Positions 16,905 to 26,083 of a DNA stretch of 64,000 nucleotides are shown piece by piece. The translations under genes were made by a program, and so were the position numbers. Origin of the DNA: Flavobacterium gilvum. Its GTDB lineage: Bacteria; Bacteroidota; Bacteroidia; Flavobacteriales; Flavobacteriaceae. The DNA lies in NCBI RefSeq assembly GCF_001761465.1, contig NZ_CP017479.1, forward strand, positions 2,356,001 through 2,420,000, in the 5' to 3' direction. Position 1 is the stretch's first letter; each line of letters starts with the position of its first letter. Under the pieces are notes generated by a model. The model had not been told where the DNA came from, did no database searches, and saw nothing but the letters and a program-made list of their open reading frames with translations.

Positions 16905-17068
16905 GATTATTAAATTGAATGTTATTTTTGAATGGATAAAAGTAAGGCCTTTTTCAGAAAAAATAACAAGTTTTGGTCAAAGAATTAGCTTGATTACTGT
17001 TGGAAGTGATTGCTTTAAAAGATATAACAGAATGTTGTTTTTTTTTTTCAAATTATACCATTCATTAA

Positions 17069-17680
17069 TTACAAAATACTAAGGGAGGCTTCTACGATTG
17101 GCTCCATCAAAGAATATCCCTTTTTATTTGGATGAACACCATCTTCGGAATAAATGGGTTTTAAACCTTTTTCTTCATTCACCATCGCCGAATAATAGTC
17201 GACATACAGAATATCATTTGCTTTAGCATATTTTAGAATTATTTCGTTCAATGCTTCTATTTTTTCGGCGGGTTTCATTCCTCGTCGCCACGGATAATCA
17301 TGGGCAGGAAGTATGGAACAAAGAACAACTTTGATTTTGTTTGCTTTTGCCAATTCGCACATCGAAACAATATTTCCAATGGTGGTTTTGGGCTCTGTTG
17401 GGCCTGTATTTCCAGCGATATCATTTGTCCCTGCCAAAATAACTACAATTTTGGGTTTTAGTTCAATAACATCCGATCGAAAACGCAAGAGCATTTGTGA
17501 TGTCGTTTGACCATTAATACCTCTGTTAATATATGATTTTCCAATGAAAAAATCAGGATTAATGGTTTTCCAGCCTTCGGTTATGGAATCTCCAAAAAAT
17601 ACAATCCGCTTTTCTCCTGAAATAGGATTAGAAATCTGTTTGTTTTCTGTTTTGTATTTATTTAAATAAGGCCAATCCAT
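17069..17680 (-). CDS. SGNH/GDSL-type esterase
   Basis: The protein has 203 residues from ATG 17680; an upstream in-frame TTG at 17707 is less likely. The four SGNH blocks are present: nucleophile S32 in FFGDSITEGW, G54 in NRGINGQTT, N86 in LAGTNDIAG, and the D180/H183 pair in SEDGVHPNKKG. Members hydrolyse acyl esters such as lysophospholipids or sugar acetates. There is no signal peptide from this start, so a cytoplasmic location is likely. It is a single gene with terminators on the upstream side. Confidence 0.9.
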   Translation of the reverse strand: MDWPYLNKYKTENKQISNPISGEKRIVFFGDSITEGWKTINPDFFIGKSYINRGINGQTTSQMLLRFRSDVIELKPKIVVILAGTNDIAGNTGPTEPKTTIGNIVSMCELAKANKIKVVLCSILPAHDYPWRRGMKPAEKIEALNEIILKYAKANDILYVDYYSAMVNEEKGLKPIYSEDGVHPNKKGYSLMEPIVEASLSIL

Positions 17681-17787
17681 ATTTTTATTGCTGTTAATAA
17701 AAATCAAAAGTAAGGCTTATTAGTGATTAGTATGGACTAGAATAGGTGAATTTTTGGTATAAAAAAAGGGGAAGGAAAACATAAAAA

Positions 17788-17820
17788 AAAATCTGATTCG
17801 TTAAAAAGAAATCAGATTTT
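17788..17820 (-). terminator. Terminator downstream of the cupin gene
   Basis: AAAATCTGATT (17788-17798) and AATCAGATTTT (17810-17820) form a stem. On the minus strand it is followed by a run of T. Confidence 0.75.
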
Positions 17821-17867
17821 GATATTTTTAAATTGCTGTCAAAAAAGAGAACGAATGAATAGCTGTT

Positions 17868-18251
17868 TTATTTTTTTTGAGGCTTTATTTCTGTTACTAT
17901 TAATTTTAAAGTAGTATTCCCGACATTTTTTGCCATATGAGTTACAGCAGGCAGAAACATGGCTGTACCTGCTTTAACATCGATGGTGGCAGCAGGTTTG
18001 CCTTTGTCTGTTATTTGAATTCTACCAGCAGTTTCAGCATAAACAGTATGGTCAGGATGGCTGTGCCAAGCTGTTGCCACGCCTGGAGGAAATACAACTT
18101 CCATAACTCTCACTCTTTCATTGTCAAGCAGCACTTTTTTATACACATTGTGTGCTACTTTCATAGGATCTTGGGCATGTAAACTGGTACTTTGAATCAG
18201 GAGCACACCAAGAAAAAGGGCATTCATTAAAAATATTTTAATTGCTTTCAT
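17868..18251 (-). CDS. Secreted cupin-domain protein
   Basis: A 127-residue protein with a signal peptide ending SLHAQ (about residue 27) and a single cupin barrel. The metal-binding cupin motif 1 is recognisable as TAWHSHPDHTVYAETAGRI and motif 2 as GTAMFLPAVTHMAKNVG. Small cupins of this type bind a metal through the His residues, but the substrate is unknown. It is predicted to be periplasmic. It is a single gene with a terminator directly downstream. Confidence 0.85.
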   Translation of the reverse strand: MKAIKIFLMNALFLGVLLIQSTSLHAQDPMKVAHNVYKKVLLDNERVRVMEVVFPPGVATAWHSHPDHTVYAETAGRIQITDKGKPAATIDVKAGTAMFLPAVTHMAKNVGNTTLKLIVTEIKPQKK

Positions 18252-18582
18252 CTCTTATAAATTTAAATCAAACTTTTTTGAATTGAATTTGCCTACTCTT
18301 TTGTTCTGTAGAGCAGTTTTTTTATTGAGAATATTTTATTGGTCGAATTGACAAGGACAGTCTAGTGAGGTTAGTGGGTGTTCCAGCAGTTCGTGATTGT
18401 GATCAGCCTTTTTAAACCTTTTGTTTAAAAACTTTTTTGCCCAGCAATTTTTTGAGGACTACTAATTTACAAAAAAATATGGTGTTAAAATTTTTAAATC
18501 TAAAGTTTTTTGTTTTAAATGAATTGAAAATGAGTTATTTATGTATTGATGGTCATTTTTTAAAAGAATATTAGACATAAAA
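18252..18582. other. Intergenic region with a start-less coding-like frame
   Basis: About 330 nt. On the minus strand a frame from about 18464 to 18337 reads a protein-like tail (KKADHNHELLEHPL then TSLDCPCQFDQ) but has no start codon. It may be the decayed 3' end of a small gene. Nothing else was recognised. Confidence 0.35.
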
Positions 18583-18612
18583 AAACCGATTTGAGAAAAC
18601 AAATCGGTTTGA
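18580..18612 (-). terminator. Terminator of the cysteine synthase gene
   Basis: AAACCGATTT (18583-18592) pairs with AAATCGGTTT (18601-18610), with a T-run on the minus strand side. Confidence 0.8.
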
Positions 18613-18626
18613 TTATGAGGATTTTT

Positions 18627-19541
18627 TTATTCGAATAAACCTTCGATGCTTAAATAGCGTTCTCCGGTGTCATAGCAAAAGGTAAGTACTTTGGAATCTG
18701 ATGGAATCTCTTTTAGTTTTTTTGCGACAGCGGCCAAAGCTGCCCCCGAAGAAATTCCTAGAAGAATACCCTCTTCTTTGGCAGCTCTCTGTGCATATTC
18801 ATAGGCTTCATCTTTACTTACTTGTATGGTCCCGTCAAGGATTTCTGTGTGTAAATTGGTTGGGATAAAACCAGCTCCAATACCTTGAATAGGGTGGGGT
18901 GAAGGTGCTCCTCCACTTATAACAGGGGATAATTCGGGTTCTACAGCAAATATTTTTAGATTTGGATAATGTTGTTTAAGCACTTCGGCGCAGCCAGTAA
19001 GATGTCCGCCGGTTCCAACTCCCGTAATCAAATAATCCAATCCATTTGGAAAAGCTTTTAATATTTCCTGAGCAGTGGTTGTTTTATGAATTTCGATATT
19101 CGAAGGGTTGTCAAATTGTAAAGGAGACCATGAATTTGGAATTTCTTTGATTAATTCATTAGCTTTTTCCAGAGATCCTTTCATTCCTTTTTCGCGTGGA
19201 GTCAGTACAAATTCGGCTCCATAAATACTCATCAGTCTACGTCTTTCTATCGACATGGAATCTGGCATTACCAGAATTAATCTGTATCCTTTTACGGCTG
19301 CAACCATTGCAAGTCCAATTCCTGTATTTCCAGAAGTGGCTTCTATTATAGTGCTGCCTTTTTGCAGTAATCCTTTTTGCTCTGCATCTTCTATCATCGA
19401 CAAAGCAATTCTGTCTTTGATGCTGGCTCCAGGATTTGTTTTTTCGAGTTTTACCCAAACATTTGTATCTGGACCGAACAATTTATTGATTTTTACATGT
19501 GGGGTATTACCAATCGTTTCTAATATGTTGTTGTGTATCAT
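18627..19541 (-). CDS. cysK: Cysteine synthase A-type enzyme
   Basis: The protein has 304 residues from the ATG at 19541 ([20 protein letters not shown]). The longer frame to 19703 is rejected because its extra 54 residues are translated from an intergenic palindromic repeat. PLP lysine in [21 protein letters not shown] loop, and C-terminal [17 protein letters not shown] match O-acetylserine sulfhydrylase. It is a paralogue of cysM at 15223-16110 but stands alone, without a serine acetyltransferase. Exact substrate (sulfide, or cystathionine-type) is not determinable here. Confidence 0.9.
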   Translation of the reverse strand: MIHNNILETIGNTPHVKINKLFGPDTNVWVKLEKTNPGASIKDRIALSMIEDAEQKGLLQKGSTIIEATSGNTGIGLAMVAAVKGYRLILVMPDSMSIERRRLMSIYGAEFVLTPREKGMKGSLEKANELIKEIPNSWSPLQFDNPSNIEIHKTTTAQEILKAFPNGLDYLITGVGTGGHLTGCAEVLKQHYPNLKIFAVEPELSPVISGGAPSPHPIQGIGAGFIPTNLHTEILDGTIQVSKDEAYEYAQRAAKEEGILLGISSGAALAAVAKKLKEIPSDSKVLTFCYDTGERYLSIEGLFE

Positions 19542-19640
19542 TTTTTTTATATTTTTTATTTGATAGTAAATATACTTCACTTTTAAGGATTTGCAAAATG
19601 GAATCGAGGCTAATGTTCTATTCTTTTTTGTCGTTTTTGC

Positions 19641-19687
19641 AGAGACGCTATTAATCATAGTAGAGATGCGATTAATCGCGTCTCTAC
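19641..19687. repeat. AGAGACGC palindrome, copy 1
   Basis: GTAGAGATGCGATTAATCGC and its partner through CGTCTCTAC form a near-perfect palindrome at 19660-19687. It is preceded by a half copy, AGAGACGCTATTAATC, at 19641. Related copies are at 21692-21735 and 47118-47143. Confidence 0.75.
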
Positions 19688-19708
19688 CGTGAATTGCTAT
19701 CAAAACAA

Positions 19709-19736
19709 AACCCCGTTTAAAATTTTAAACGGGGTT
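19709..19736 (-). terminator. Terminator of ilvD
   Basis: AACCCCGTTTAAAA directly faces TTTTAAACGGGGTT as a 28-nt perfect palindrome, 33 bp beyond the ilvD stop. Confidence 0.8.
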
Positions 19737-19768
19737 GGATTGTATTTTGATCGAAGTCTATCTGGTTT

Positions 19769-21460
19769 TTAAAACAAATCTGATTTCAAAACGGCTCCGC
19801 TGCTTGCATTGGTAACCAAGCTTCTGTATTGGCCTAACCATCTTGAAGTCAATTCTTTTTTCACAGGAACAAATTCTGCTCTTCTTTTGGCAATTTCTTC
19901 ATCACTCAAATTCACAGACAAAATATATTGATCCACATCAATATGAATTTCGTCACCATCTTTAAGCAATCCGATCATACCACCTTCGGCAGCTTCTGGA
20001 CTAACGTGACCGATACTGGCTCCACGAGTTGCACCACTAAATCTACCATCTGTTATTAATGCAACTTTGGCTCCCAAGCCCATTCCCATAATCAAGGAAG
20101 TTGGGGCTAGCATTTCCTGCATTCCTGGACCACCTTTTGGACCTTCGTATCGAATAACGACTACGTTTCCGGCTTTTACTTTACCACCTGTAATTCCGGC
20201 AACGGCTTCTAGTTGACCGTCAAAACAAACTGCAGTACCTGTGAAAACTCGGTCTCCAGTGATTCCTGCGGTTTTAATCACGGCACCTTGCTCGGCCAAA
20301 TTACCGTATAAAACAGCCAAACCACCTACTTTAGAATAAGGGTTGTCAATGGTGTGAATAATGTTGGTGTCTTTTATATAGGCGTCTTTAATTTTTTCCA
20401 TTACAGTTTCGCCACTTATGGTAAGGTTTTCCAATAAAATATCATCACCTCTTTTGGTCATTTCTTTCATTACTGCATTTACACCACCTGCTTTGTTGAT
20501 GTCTTCCATGTGAACAGTTGACAAACTTGGAGAAATTTTTGCAATATGCGAAACTCTTTTTGAGATGCTGTTGATGTCTTCAAGATTGAAGTTAACATTA
20601 GCTTCTTTGGCAATTGCCAACATGTGTAAAACGGTATTAGAACTACCGCCCATCGCCATATCAACGGCAAATGCATTTTTTACAGCATTTTCGTTAAGGA
20701 TATTTCTAAGTTTGAACTTTTCGGTAAGCGCTTTGTCTTTGGCAATTTCGCAAATTCTTCTGGCAGCGCTTCTGTAAAGTTCTTCACGTTCTTTTGTCAA
20801 AGCCAAAATAGTTCCATTTCCAGGCAATGCAATTCCCATGGCTTCCATAAGTGTATTCATGGAGTTTGCTGTAAACATCCCCGAACAACTTCCGCCGCTA
20901 GGACAAGCGTTGCATTCAATATCTTTAAGTTCTTCCTCGTTCATTTCGCCGGCTTCGAATTTTCCAACGGCTTCAAAAGCTGTGGCTAGGTCAATTGGCA
21001 CACCATCTTTAGTATGTCCTTTTTTCATTGGACCACCACTCACAAATATAGTTGGAACATCCACACGTAAAGCACCCATAATCATTCCTGGAACAATTTT
21101 GTCGCAGTTTGGAATGGCTATCATGGCGTCCAGTTTGTGTGCATTCATAACTGTTTCGATGGAATTGGCGATGAGTTCTCTTGAAGGCAATGAAAAAAGC
21201 ATACCGTCATGTCCCATAGCGATACCGTCATCAACACCAATAGTGTTGAATTCGAACGGAACGCATCCATTGGCCTTTATTTCTTCTTTTATGATTCGGG
21301 AAACTCTATCTAGAAAAAAGTGTCCCGGAATTATTTCTATAAATGAATTGGCAACACCGATAAATGGTTTGTCAAAATCCTCGTCTACTAATCCTGTTGC
21401 TCTAAACAATGATCTATGGGGCGCTCTTTGGTACCCTTTTTTTACTTCATCACTTCTCAT
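19769..21460 (-). CDS. ilvD: Dihydroxy-acid dehydratase
   Basis: A 563-residue enzyme that dehydrates 2,3-dihydroxy-acids in valine and isoleucine synthesis. Iron-sulfur cysteines C119 ([12 protein letters not shown]) and C192 ([15 protein letters not shown]), the metal-binding region [17 protein letters not shown] and the carbamylated-lysine candidate K121 are visible. The segment PGHFFL departs from the more common PGHVHL/PGHIHL. The N-terminus ([20 protein letters not shown]) resembles the archaeal/Bacillus-type enzyme. It is not next to ilvB, ilvN or ilvC. A TATTTTTG box lies 72 nt upstream. A sugar-acid dehydratase is less likely, given the overall match. Confidence 0.88.
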   Translation of the reverse strand: MRSDEVKKGYQRAPHRSLFRATGLVDEDFDKPFIGVANSFIEIIPGHFFLDRVSRIIKEEIKANGCVPFEFNTIGVDDGIAMGHDGMLFSLPSRELIANSIETVMNAHKLDAMIAIPNCDKIVPGMIMGALRVDVPTIFVSGGPMKKGHTKDGVPIDLATAFEAVGKFEAGEMNEEELKDIECNACPSGGSCSGMFTANSMNTLMEAMGIALPGNGTILALTKEREELYRSAARRICEIAKDKALTEKFKLRNILNENAVKNAFAVDMAMGGSSNTVLHMLAIAKEANVNFNLEDINSISKRVSHIAKISPSLSTVHMEDINKAGGVNAVMKEMTKRGDDILLENLTISGETVMEKIKDAYIKDTNIIHTIDNPYSKVGGLAVLYGNLAEQGAVIKTAGITGDRVFTGTAVCFDGQLEAVAGITGGKVKAGNVVVIRYEGPKGGPGMQEMLAPTSLIMGMGLGAKVALITDGRFSGATRGASIGHVSPEAAEGGMIGLLKDGDEIHIDVDQYILSVNLSDEEIAKRRAEFVPVKKELTSRWLGQYRSLVTNASSGAVLKSDLF

Positions 21461-21531
21461 GCTAAAAAATTATATTTTAAATTGTTTTTTATATTTCTTT
21501 AAAAAGACAGTCGGTCTTAAATTTAATTTTG

Positions 21532-21539
21532 CAAAAATA
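21532..21539 (-). promoter_or_regulatory. -7 box upstream of ilvD
   Basis: TATTTTTG on the minus strand fits TAnnTTTG, 72 nt before the ATG at 21460. No -33 TTG was seen. Confidence 0.45.
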
Positions 21540-21643
21540 CATATAATCGTAGTGGGATAAGACATTAATTGAACTCAGGGATACTGAATTGCTAAAAAAG
21601 TATTTTTTTAAAAGTGTAAGCCCATTTTTGAAAAGAATCCAAA

Positions 21644-21679
21644 AAAAAATCCGTTTTGTTTTCACAAAAACGGATTTTT
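21644..21679 (-). terminator. Terminator downstream of lpdA
   Basis: AAAATCCGTTTTGT and ACAAAAACGGATTTT form a stem with poly-A/poly-T flanks, between lpdA (which ends at 21749) and ilvD. Confidence 0.75.
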
Positions 21680-21691
21680 ATAATGTCATCT

Positions 21692-21735
21692 GTAGAGATG
21701 CGATTAATCAGAGACGCGATAAATCGCGTCTGTAC
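21692..21735. repeat. AGAGACGC palindrome, copy 2
   Basis: GTAGAGATGCGATTAATCAG followed by AGACGCGATAAATCGCGTCTGTAC. The outer ends pair and an inner GACGCGAT/ATCGCGTC hairpin can form. Same family as 19641-19687 and 47118-47143. Confidence 0.7.
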
Positions 21736-21748
21736 GGGAGATATTCTA

Positions 21749-23137
21749 TTACAAGTGAATTACTTCACCGTAAGCATCAGCAACCGCTTCCATAACTGCC
21801 TCGCTCATTGTTGGGTGAGGGTGGATGGCTTTTAGGATTTCGTGACCAGTAGTTTCCAGTTTACGAGCTACAACAGCCTCAGCAATCATATCGGTAACAC
21901 CGGCACCAATCATGTGGCATCCTAACCATTCGCCATATTTGGCATCAAAAATTACTTTTACAAAACCATCAGCGTTTCCGGCAGCTTTTGCTTTCCCAGA
22001 AGCAGAGAATGGGAATTTACCAATTTTCAATTCGTATCCTTTTTCTTTAGCCGCTTTTTCGGTTAAACCAACAGAAGCGATTTCTGGAGTAGCATAAGTA
22101 CAACCTGGAACGTTTCCGTAATCGATTGGTTCAACGTGTAACCCTTTGATTTTTTCAACACAGTTAATTCCTTCAGCAGAAGCAACGTGTGCCAACGCTT
22201 GTCCTGGAGTTACGTCACCAATTGCGTAATATCCCGGAATGTTAGTAGCGTTGTATGCGTTTACCAATATTTTATCACGGTCAACAGCAATACCAACTTC
22301 TTCCAATCCAATGTTTTCGATGTTAGTTTTGATTCCAACAGCAGACAATAAAATATCAGCTTCTAGAACTACTTCTCCTTTTGCGGTTTTAACGAATGCT
22401 TTAACGCCATTTCCGCTAGTGTCAATTTTCTCAACAGAAGAGTTGGTCATTACATTGATTCCAGATTTTTTCAAAGAACGCTCAAATTGCTTAGAGATAT
22501 CTTCGTCTTCAACAGGAACAACGTTTGGCATAAATTCTACGATGGTAACCTCTGTTCCCATTGAGTTGTAGAAATGTGCAAACTCCACTCCAATAGCTCC
22601 AGAACCTACAATAATCATCGATTTTGGTTGCGTTGGTAATGTCATTGCTTGACGGTAACCAATAACTTTTACACCATCTTGCGGCAAGTTTGGCAACTCA
22701 CGAGAACGAGCTCCAGTAGCAATAATAATGTGATCTGCACTATATTCAGTAACTTTTCCGTCTTTATCGGTAACGTCAAGTTTTTTTCCTGGTTTTAGTT
22801 TTCCAAAACCTTCAATAACGTCGATTTTATTTTTTTTCATCAAGAATTGAACACCTTTGCTCATTCCTTCAGCAACACCTCTACTTCTGTTTACAACAGC
22901 TGAGAAGTCTTTGTCAAATTCTTTTACAGTCAATCCGTAATCCGAAGCATGTTTCAAATAATCAAAAACCTGAGCCGATTTCAATAATGCTTTCGTTGGG
23001 ATACATCCCCAGTTCAAGCAAACACCACCAAGGTTTTCTTTTTCAACCACAGCCACTTTAAATCCTAATTGAGAGGCTCTAATTGCTGTAACATATCCTC
23101 CAGGACCACTTCCTAAAACTATAATATCGTATTTCAT
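21749..23137 (-). CDS. lpdA: Dihydrolipoyl dehydrogenase
   Basis: A 462-residue flavoenzyme (E3 of 2-oxoacid dehydrogenase complexes) that reoxidises dihydrolipoamide with NAD+. The FAD-binding GSGPGGYVTAIRASQLG lies at residues 9-25, and the redox disulfide C40/C45 is in GGVCLNWGCIPTKAL. The NAD-binding motif IIVGSGAIGVEFAHFY is near residue 172, and the catalytic His-Glu region is HPHPTMSEAVMEA near residue 440. It is a single gene, not adjacent to E1 or E2 genes. Confidence 0.95.
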   Translation of the reverse strand: MKYDIIVLGSGPGGYVTAIRASQLGFKVAVVEKENLGGVCLNWGCIPTKALLKSAQVFDYLKHASDYGLTVKEFDKDFSAVVNRSRGVAEGMSKGVQFLMKKNKIDVIEGFGKLKPGKKLDVTDKDGKVTEYSADHIIIATGARSRELPNLPQDGVKVIGYRQAMTLPTQPKSMIIVGSGAIGVEFAHFYNSMGTEVTIVEFMPNVVPVEDEDISKQFERSLKKSGINVMTNSSVEKIDTSGNGVKAFVKTAKGEVVLEADILLSAVGIKTNIENIGLEEVGIAVDRDKILVNAYNATNIPGYYAIGDVTPGQALAHVASAEGINCVEKIKGLHVEPIDYGNVPGCTYATPEIASVGLTEKAAKEKGYELKIGKFPFSASGKAKAAGNADGFVKVIFDAKYGEWLGCHMIGAGVTDMIAEAVVARKLETTGHEILKAIHPHPTMSEAVMEAVADAYGEVIHL

Positions 23138-23679
23138 TTCAATTTTTTTTTATTTGTTTTTTAATGTGAAATGCAATTGCTAACGCTCTTGTCATTTTCT
23201 TTCTTTTTTGTTTAAATTATTGTAAAAATGAATCAGTAAAAATTCATTGTAATTATTCACATTTAATATCAATAAATTGAGAGTGCGAATTTAAGGATTT
23301 ATTTAATTATTGGAAAATTTAGTTTAGATAAAGTTTAGTTACATTTTGTTAGGAAAATGTTTTAAAAATTATTTTTTGGAGCAGAAAAATTTGGCATTTT
23401 CAGTAAACATTGGTCCCGCTGTCCGTTACAATCTTGTGGGTCTCGTTAAAAAAAAAACGAGACCCACAAGGATTTCCACTTCCATCGGGGCTAAAGATTA
23501 ACATTTTGCATTTTTGCAATCAATTTAAAACCCTTTCAGTTTTTTTGCTATTCTTATAAAAAAAACTAATTTTAGGAAAACAAAACTCTTAAAAATTTGA
23601 TTGGTGTCATTTTTACCTAGCTTAACAACAAACTATAATATCGTATTGTAGTAAAATTATAATAAATACTGAAAAAGAA
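23138..23679. other. 540-nt intergenic region with hairpin element copy B
   Basis: A long AT-rich spacer upstream of lpdA and before the 23680 gene. Apart from the hairpin element at 23414-23492 nothing was recognised; no credible ORF and no clear promoter box for either flanking gene. Confidence 0.5.
23414..23492. repeat. Bounded hairpin element, copy B
   Basis: The left edge TCCCGCTGTCCGTTACAA (23414-23431) matches copy A at 10839-10856 with two differences. The core is a perfect 15-bp stem, CTTGTGGGTCTCGTT (23433-23447) with AACGAGACCCACAAG (23456-23470), over an A-rich loop. The right edge is TTCCATCGGGGCT (23480-23492). Confidence 0.7.
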
Positions 23680-24126
23680 ATGGATAGTATTTTTAACAAA
23701 ACATATTTTTACTTTTTTTTGTTCGCTCTGATTATATTTTTTCTATCATATAGAAACCCAAAAGAATCATTTGACATAAGTATTCATGACACTTATTTTG
23801 TTATAAAAAATTTACATTTAGGAATTTTATTCTTTATACTTTACATGTTTTTAGGAATTATTCACTTGTACATTCAGAAAAGAGAAATTCCAATCAGTAA
23901 CTTTATTATTTATTCACATGTCATTATTTCAATCGGCGGCTTTGTATTAGTTTGGTTTTTAAATCGAAAACTTAATGATTATTCTTCTTTAAATGCTGAG
24001 GAATTTCTGAATTCAATGCAAGCCCAAATGTATTTAACTTACATCTGTCTTGCGACACTTTTACTAATCATTCTCACTCAATTAGTTTTTGTTGGCGTTT
24101 TTTTTGCGAAGATTTTTAGAAATTAA
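23680..24126 (+). CDS. Four-helix membrane protein with a cytochrome oxidase subunit I-like helix
   Basis: A 148-residue protein with four predicted membrane helices (about residues 7-23, 45-66, 75-95 and 119-143). The segment SFDISIHDTYFVIKNLHLGI (about residues 30-49) closely resembles the heme-ligand helix X region of heme-copper oxidase subunit I (consensus like LDIxxHDTYYVVAHFHYV). In that comparison the HDTYFV motif and the second His are kept, and the first His of HFH is Asn. It is far too short to be an oxidase (over 450 residues). Function unknown; possibly a stand-alone relative of that domain or chance likeness. It is a single gene with no oxidase neighbours. Confidence 0.65.
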   Translation: MDSIFNKTYFYFFLFALIIFFLSYRNPKESFDISIHDTYFVIKNLHLGILFFILYMFLGIIHLYIQKREIPISNFIIYSHVIISIGGFVLVWFLNRKLNDYSSLNAEEFLNSMQAQMYLTYICLATLLLIILTQLVFVGVFFAKIFRN

Positions 24127-24171
24127 ATCTCCATCGATATAAGGATTATCAAAAAAAAATAGCCTCTTGTG

Positions 24172-25941
24172 TTATAAAAAACTATCCGAATTGGAAGTGC
24201 TAAACTGCGAATCGTACAAGTTTTTATAATGTCCTTTTTCCTGATTTATTAATTCCTGATGAGTTCCTTGTTCTACGATATGACCTTTGTCCATCACGAC
24301 AATTTTATCAGCATTTACAATTGTTGCCAATCGGTGGGCAATTACAATCGAAGTCCTTCCTTTGGTAATCGTTTCGGTCGCTCTCTGAATTAATTCCTCC
24401 GAATAGGTATCGATAGACGAAGTTGCTTCGTCAAGAATCAAGATACTCGGATTACTCACATATGCCCTCAAAAATGCAATAAGTTGTCGTTGCCCTGACG
24501 AAAGCATTACGCCACGCTCTTTTACATCAAAATCATAATTGTCCGGCAAACTCATAATGAAATCATGCACGCCTATTTTCTTGGCTGCGTCAAGTACTTT
24601 TTCTCTCGTGATTTCGGGATTGTTGAGTGTTATGTTGTTGTAGATAGTATCGGCAAAAAGAAACACGTCCTGCAAAACAACAGCAATTTGCTTGCGCAAC
24701 GAACTTAAAGTGTAATTTTCAATATTATGATCGTCTATGAAAATGGAACCGCTATTGATTTCGTAGAAACGATTCAGTAAATTAATGATAGTCGATTTTC
24801 CGGCTCCGGTAGAACCAACAATCGCAATCGTCTGACTCGCTTTGACATCAAGGTTGATTCCTTTTATTACTTCTTCGTCTGGAATGTAGCCAAAACGAAC
24901 ATCCTCAAAACGGATGTCTCCATCAAATAACGGAGCTTCGATAGTTCCTGTATCTTGTATTTGGTCTTGGGTGTCCAAGATGTCAAAAACACGGTTGGCG
25001 GCAATCATTCCCAGTTGCATTTCGTTGAATTTATCCGCAATTTGGCGCAACGGATTAAACAACATACTGATAAACATCGTGTATGAAAATAAATCCCCAA
25101 ATGTGGTGGTGTTGTCTCCATGCAAAATGTTGAATCCTCCGTATAAAACAACAAAACCAAGTGTTAGTGACGAAATAATATCTGCAATTGGAAAGAAAAT
25201 GGAGTTGTACAAAATGGTTTTTATCCAAGCTCTATTGTGTTTTTCGTTGATAATTCTGAATTTTTCGGCTTCAATGTCTTCGCGATGAAAAAGCTGAACG
25301 ATTTTCATTCCGGTTACTCTTTCTTGGACAAAAGAGTTCATATTGGCTATTTGGGTTCGTACTTCTTCAAAGGCAACTTGCATCTTTTTTTGGAAAATTC
25401 GGGTAATGAAAACTAATATAGGCATCGCAACAATCACAATCCAAGTGAGTTTCCAGTTCATGTAAAACATAAAAAGAAGTACCACGACCATCTTCATCAA
25501 GTCGCTAATAATCATAAATAATCCTTGGCTGAAAATGCGTGCAATCGCTTCAATATCAGATACGGAACGGGTTACAAGCTGACCCACTGGAACCAAGTCA
25601 AAATATTTCATTCGGAAACTCAAAATGTGTTTGAATAGTTTAATCCGAATATCTTTCACGATATCCTGACCAAGCCAGTTGGCCCAATACACAAAGAAAA
25701 ATTGAGACAAAACCTCAAGTAACAGCACAAAACCCATTAAAGAAATATAAATCAATAAACCGTTTTGGTCTTTGGGCTGAATATAACTGTCAACGGTTTG
25801 CTTGAGCAAATAAGGGCGAAGCGCCGCAAATACCGATAATGAAATGGCAAAAATAATCACCCCATTAAAACGCCATTTATAGGGTTTGGTGTAAGTTAAA
25901 ATTCTCTTGAATAATCGGGTATCAAATGCTTTTGCTTTCAA
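24172..25941 (-). CDS. ABC exporter, fused permease and ATPase (MsbA-like)
   Basis: A 589-residue half-transporter. Six membrane helices form the type I exporter domain (about residues 20-320). The nucleotide-binding domain follows with Walker A GSTGAGKSTIINLL, Q-loop in VLQDVFLF, signature LSSGQRQLIAF, Walker B ILILDEATSSID, and the switch His in IVIAHRLATI. Family members export lipids, drugs or peptides as homo- or heterodimers. No partner half is adjacent, so a homodimer is likely. The substrate is not determinable. Confidence 0.9.
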   Translation of the reverse strand: MKAKAFDTRLFKRILTYTKPYKWRFNGVIIFAISLSVFAALRPYLLKQTVDSYIQPKDQNGLLIYISLMGFVLLLEVLSQFFFVYWANWLGQDIVKDIRIKLFKHILSFRMKYFDLVPVGQLVTRSVSDIEAIARIFSQGLFMIISDLMKMVVVLLFMFYMNWKLTWIVIVAMPILVFITRIFQKKMQVAFEEVRTQIANMNSFVQERVTGMKIVQLFHREDIEAEKFRIINEKHNRAWIKTILYNSIFFPIADIISSLTLGFVVLYGGFNILHGDNTTTFGDLFSYTMFISMLFNPLRQIADKFNEMQLGMIAANRVFDILDTQDQIQDTGTIEAPLFDGDIRFEDVRFGYIPDEEVIKGINLDVKASQTIAIVGSTGAGKSTIINLLNRFYEINSGSIFIDDHNIENYTLSSLRKQIAVVLQDVFLFADTIYNNITLNNPEITREKVLDAAKKIGVHDFIMSLPDNYDFDVKERGVMLSSGQRQLIAFLRAYVSNPSILILDEATSSIDTYSEELIQRATETITKGRTSIVIAHRLATIVNADKIVVMDKGHIVEQGTHQELINQEKGHYKNLYDSQFSTSNSDSFL

Positions 25942-25976
25942 AATTGACTTTATGAATTATGAATTGTTAATTATAA

Positions 25977-26083
25977 GTTATAAGTTATGAGTTATGAGTT
26001 ATGAGTTATGAGTTATGAGTTTTCGGCCTTCTGTAATTTATTATCCAATTATCTAATTATCTAATTACCCAATTGTCTAATTT
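25977..26083. repeat. Short tandem repeats (GTTATGA and AATTATCT units)
   Basis: About six units of GTTATGA (25977-26020), then, after a short gap, TTATCCAATTATCTAATTATCT-like 9-bp units (26040-26083). The second tract runs into the last codons of truA (stop at 26061). Confidence 0.75.

Noticed and set aside
19542..19703. 54-residue N-terminal extension of the cysteine synthase
   Set aside because: The extension is translated from an intergenic palindromic repeat, and the family start fits ATG 19541.
20838..21560. 240-residue plus-strand ORF across ilvD
   Set aside because: It is the antisense shadow of the conserved ilvD gene, with Ser/Ile-rich low-complexity translation and no family features.
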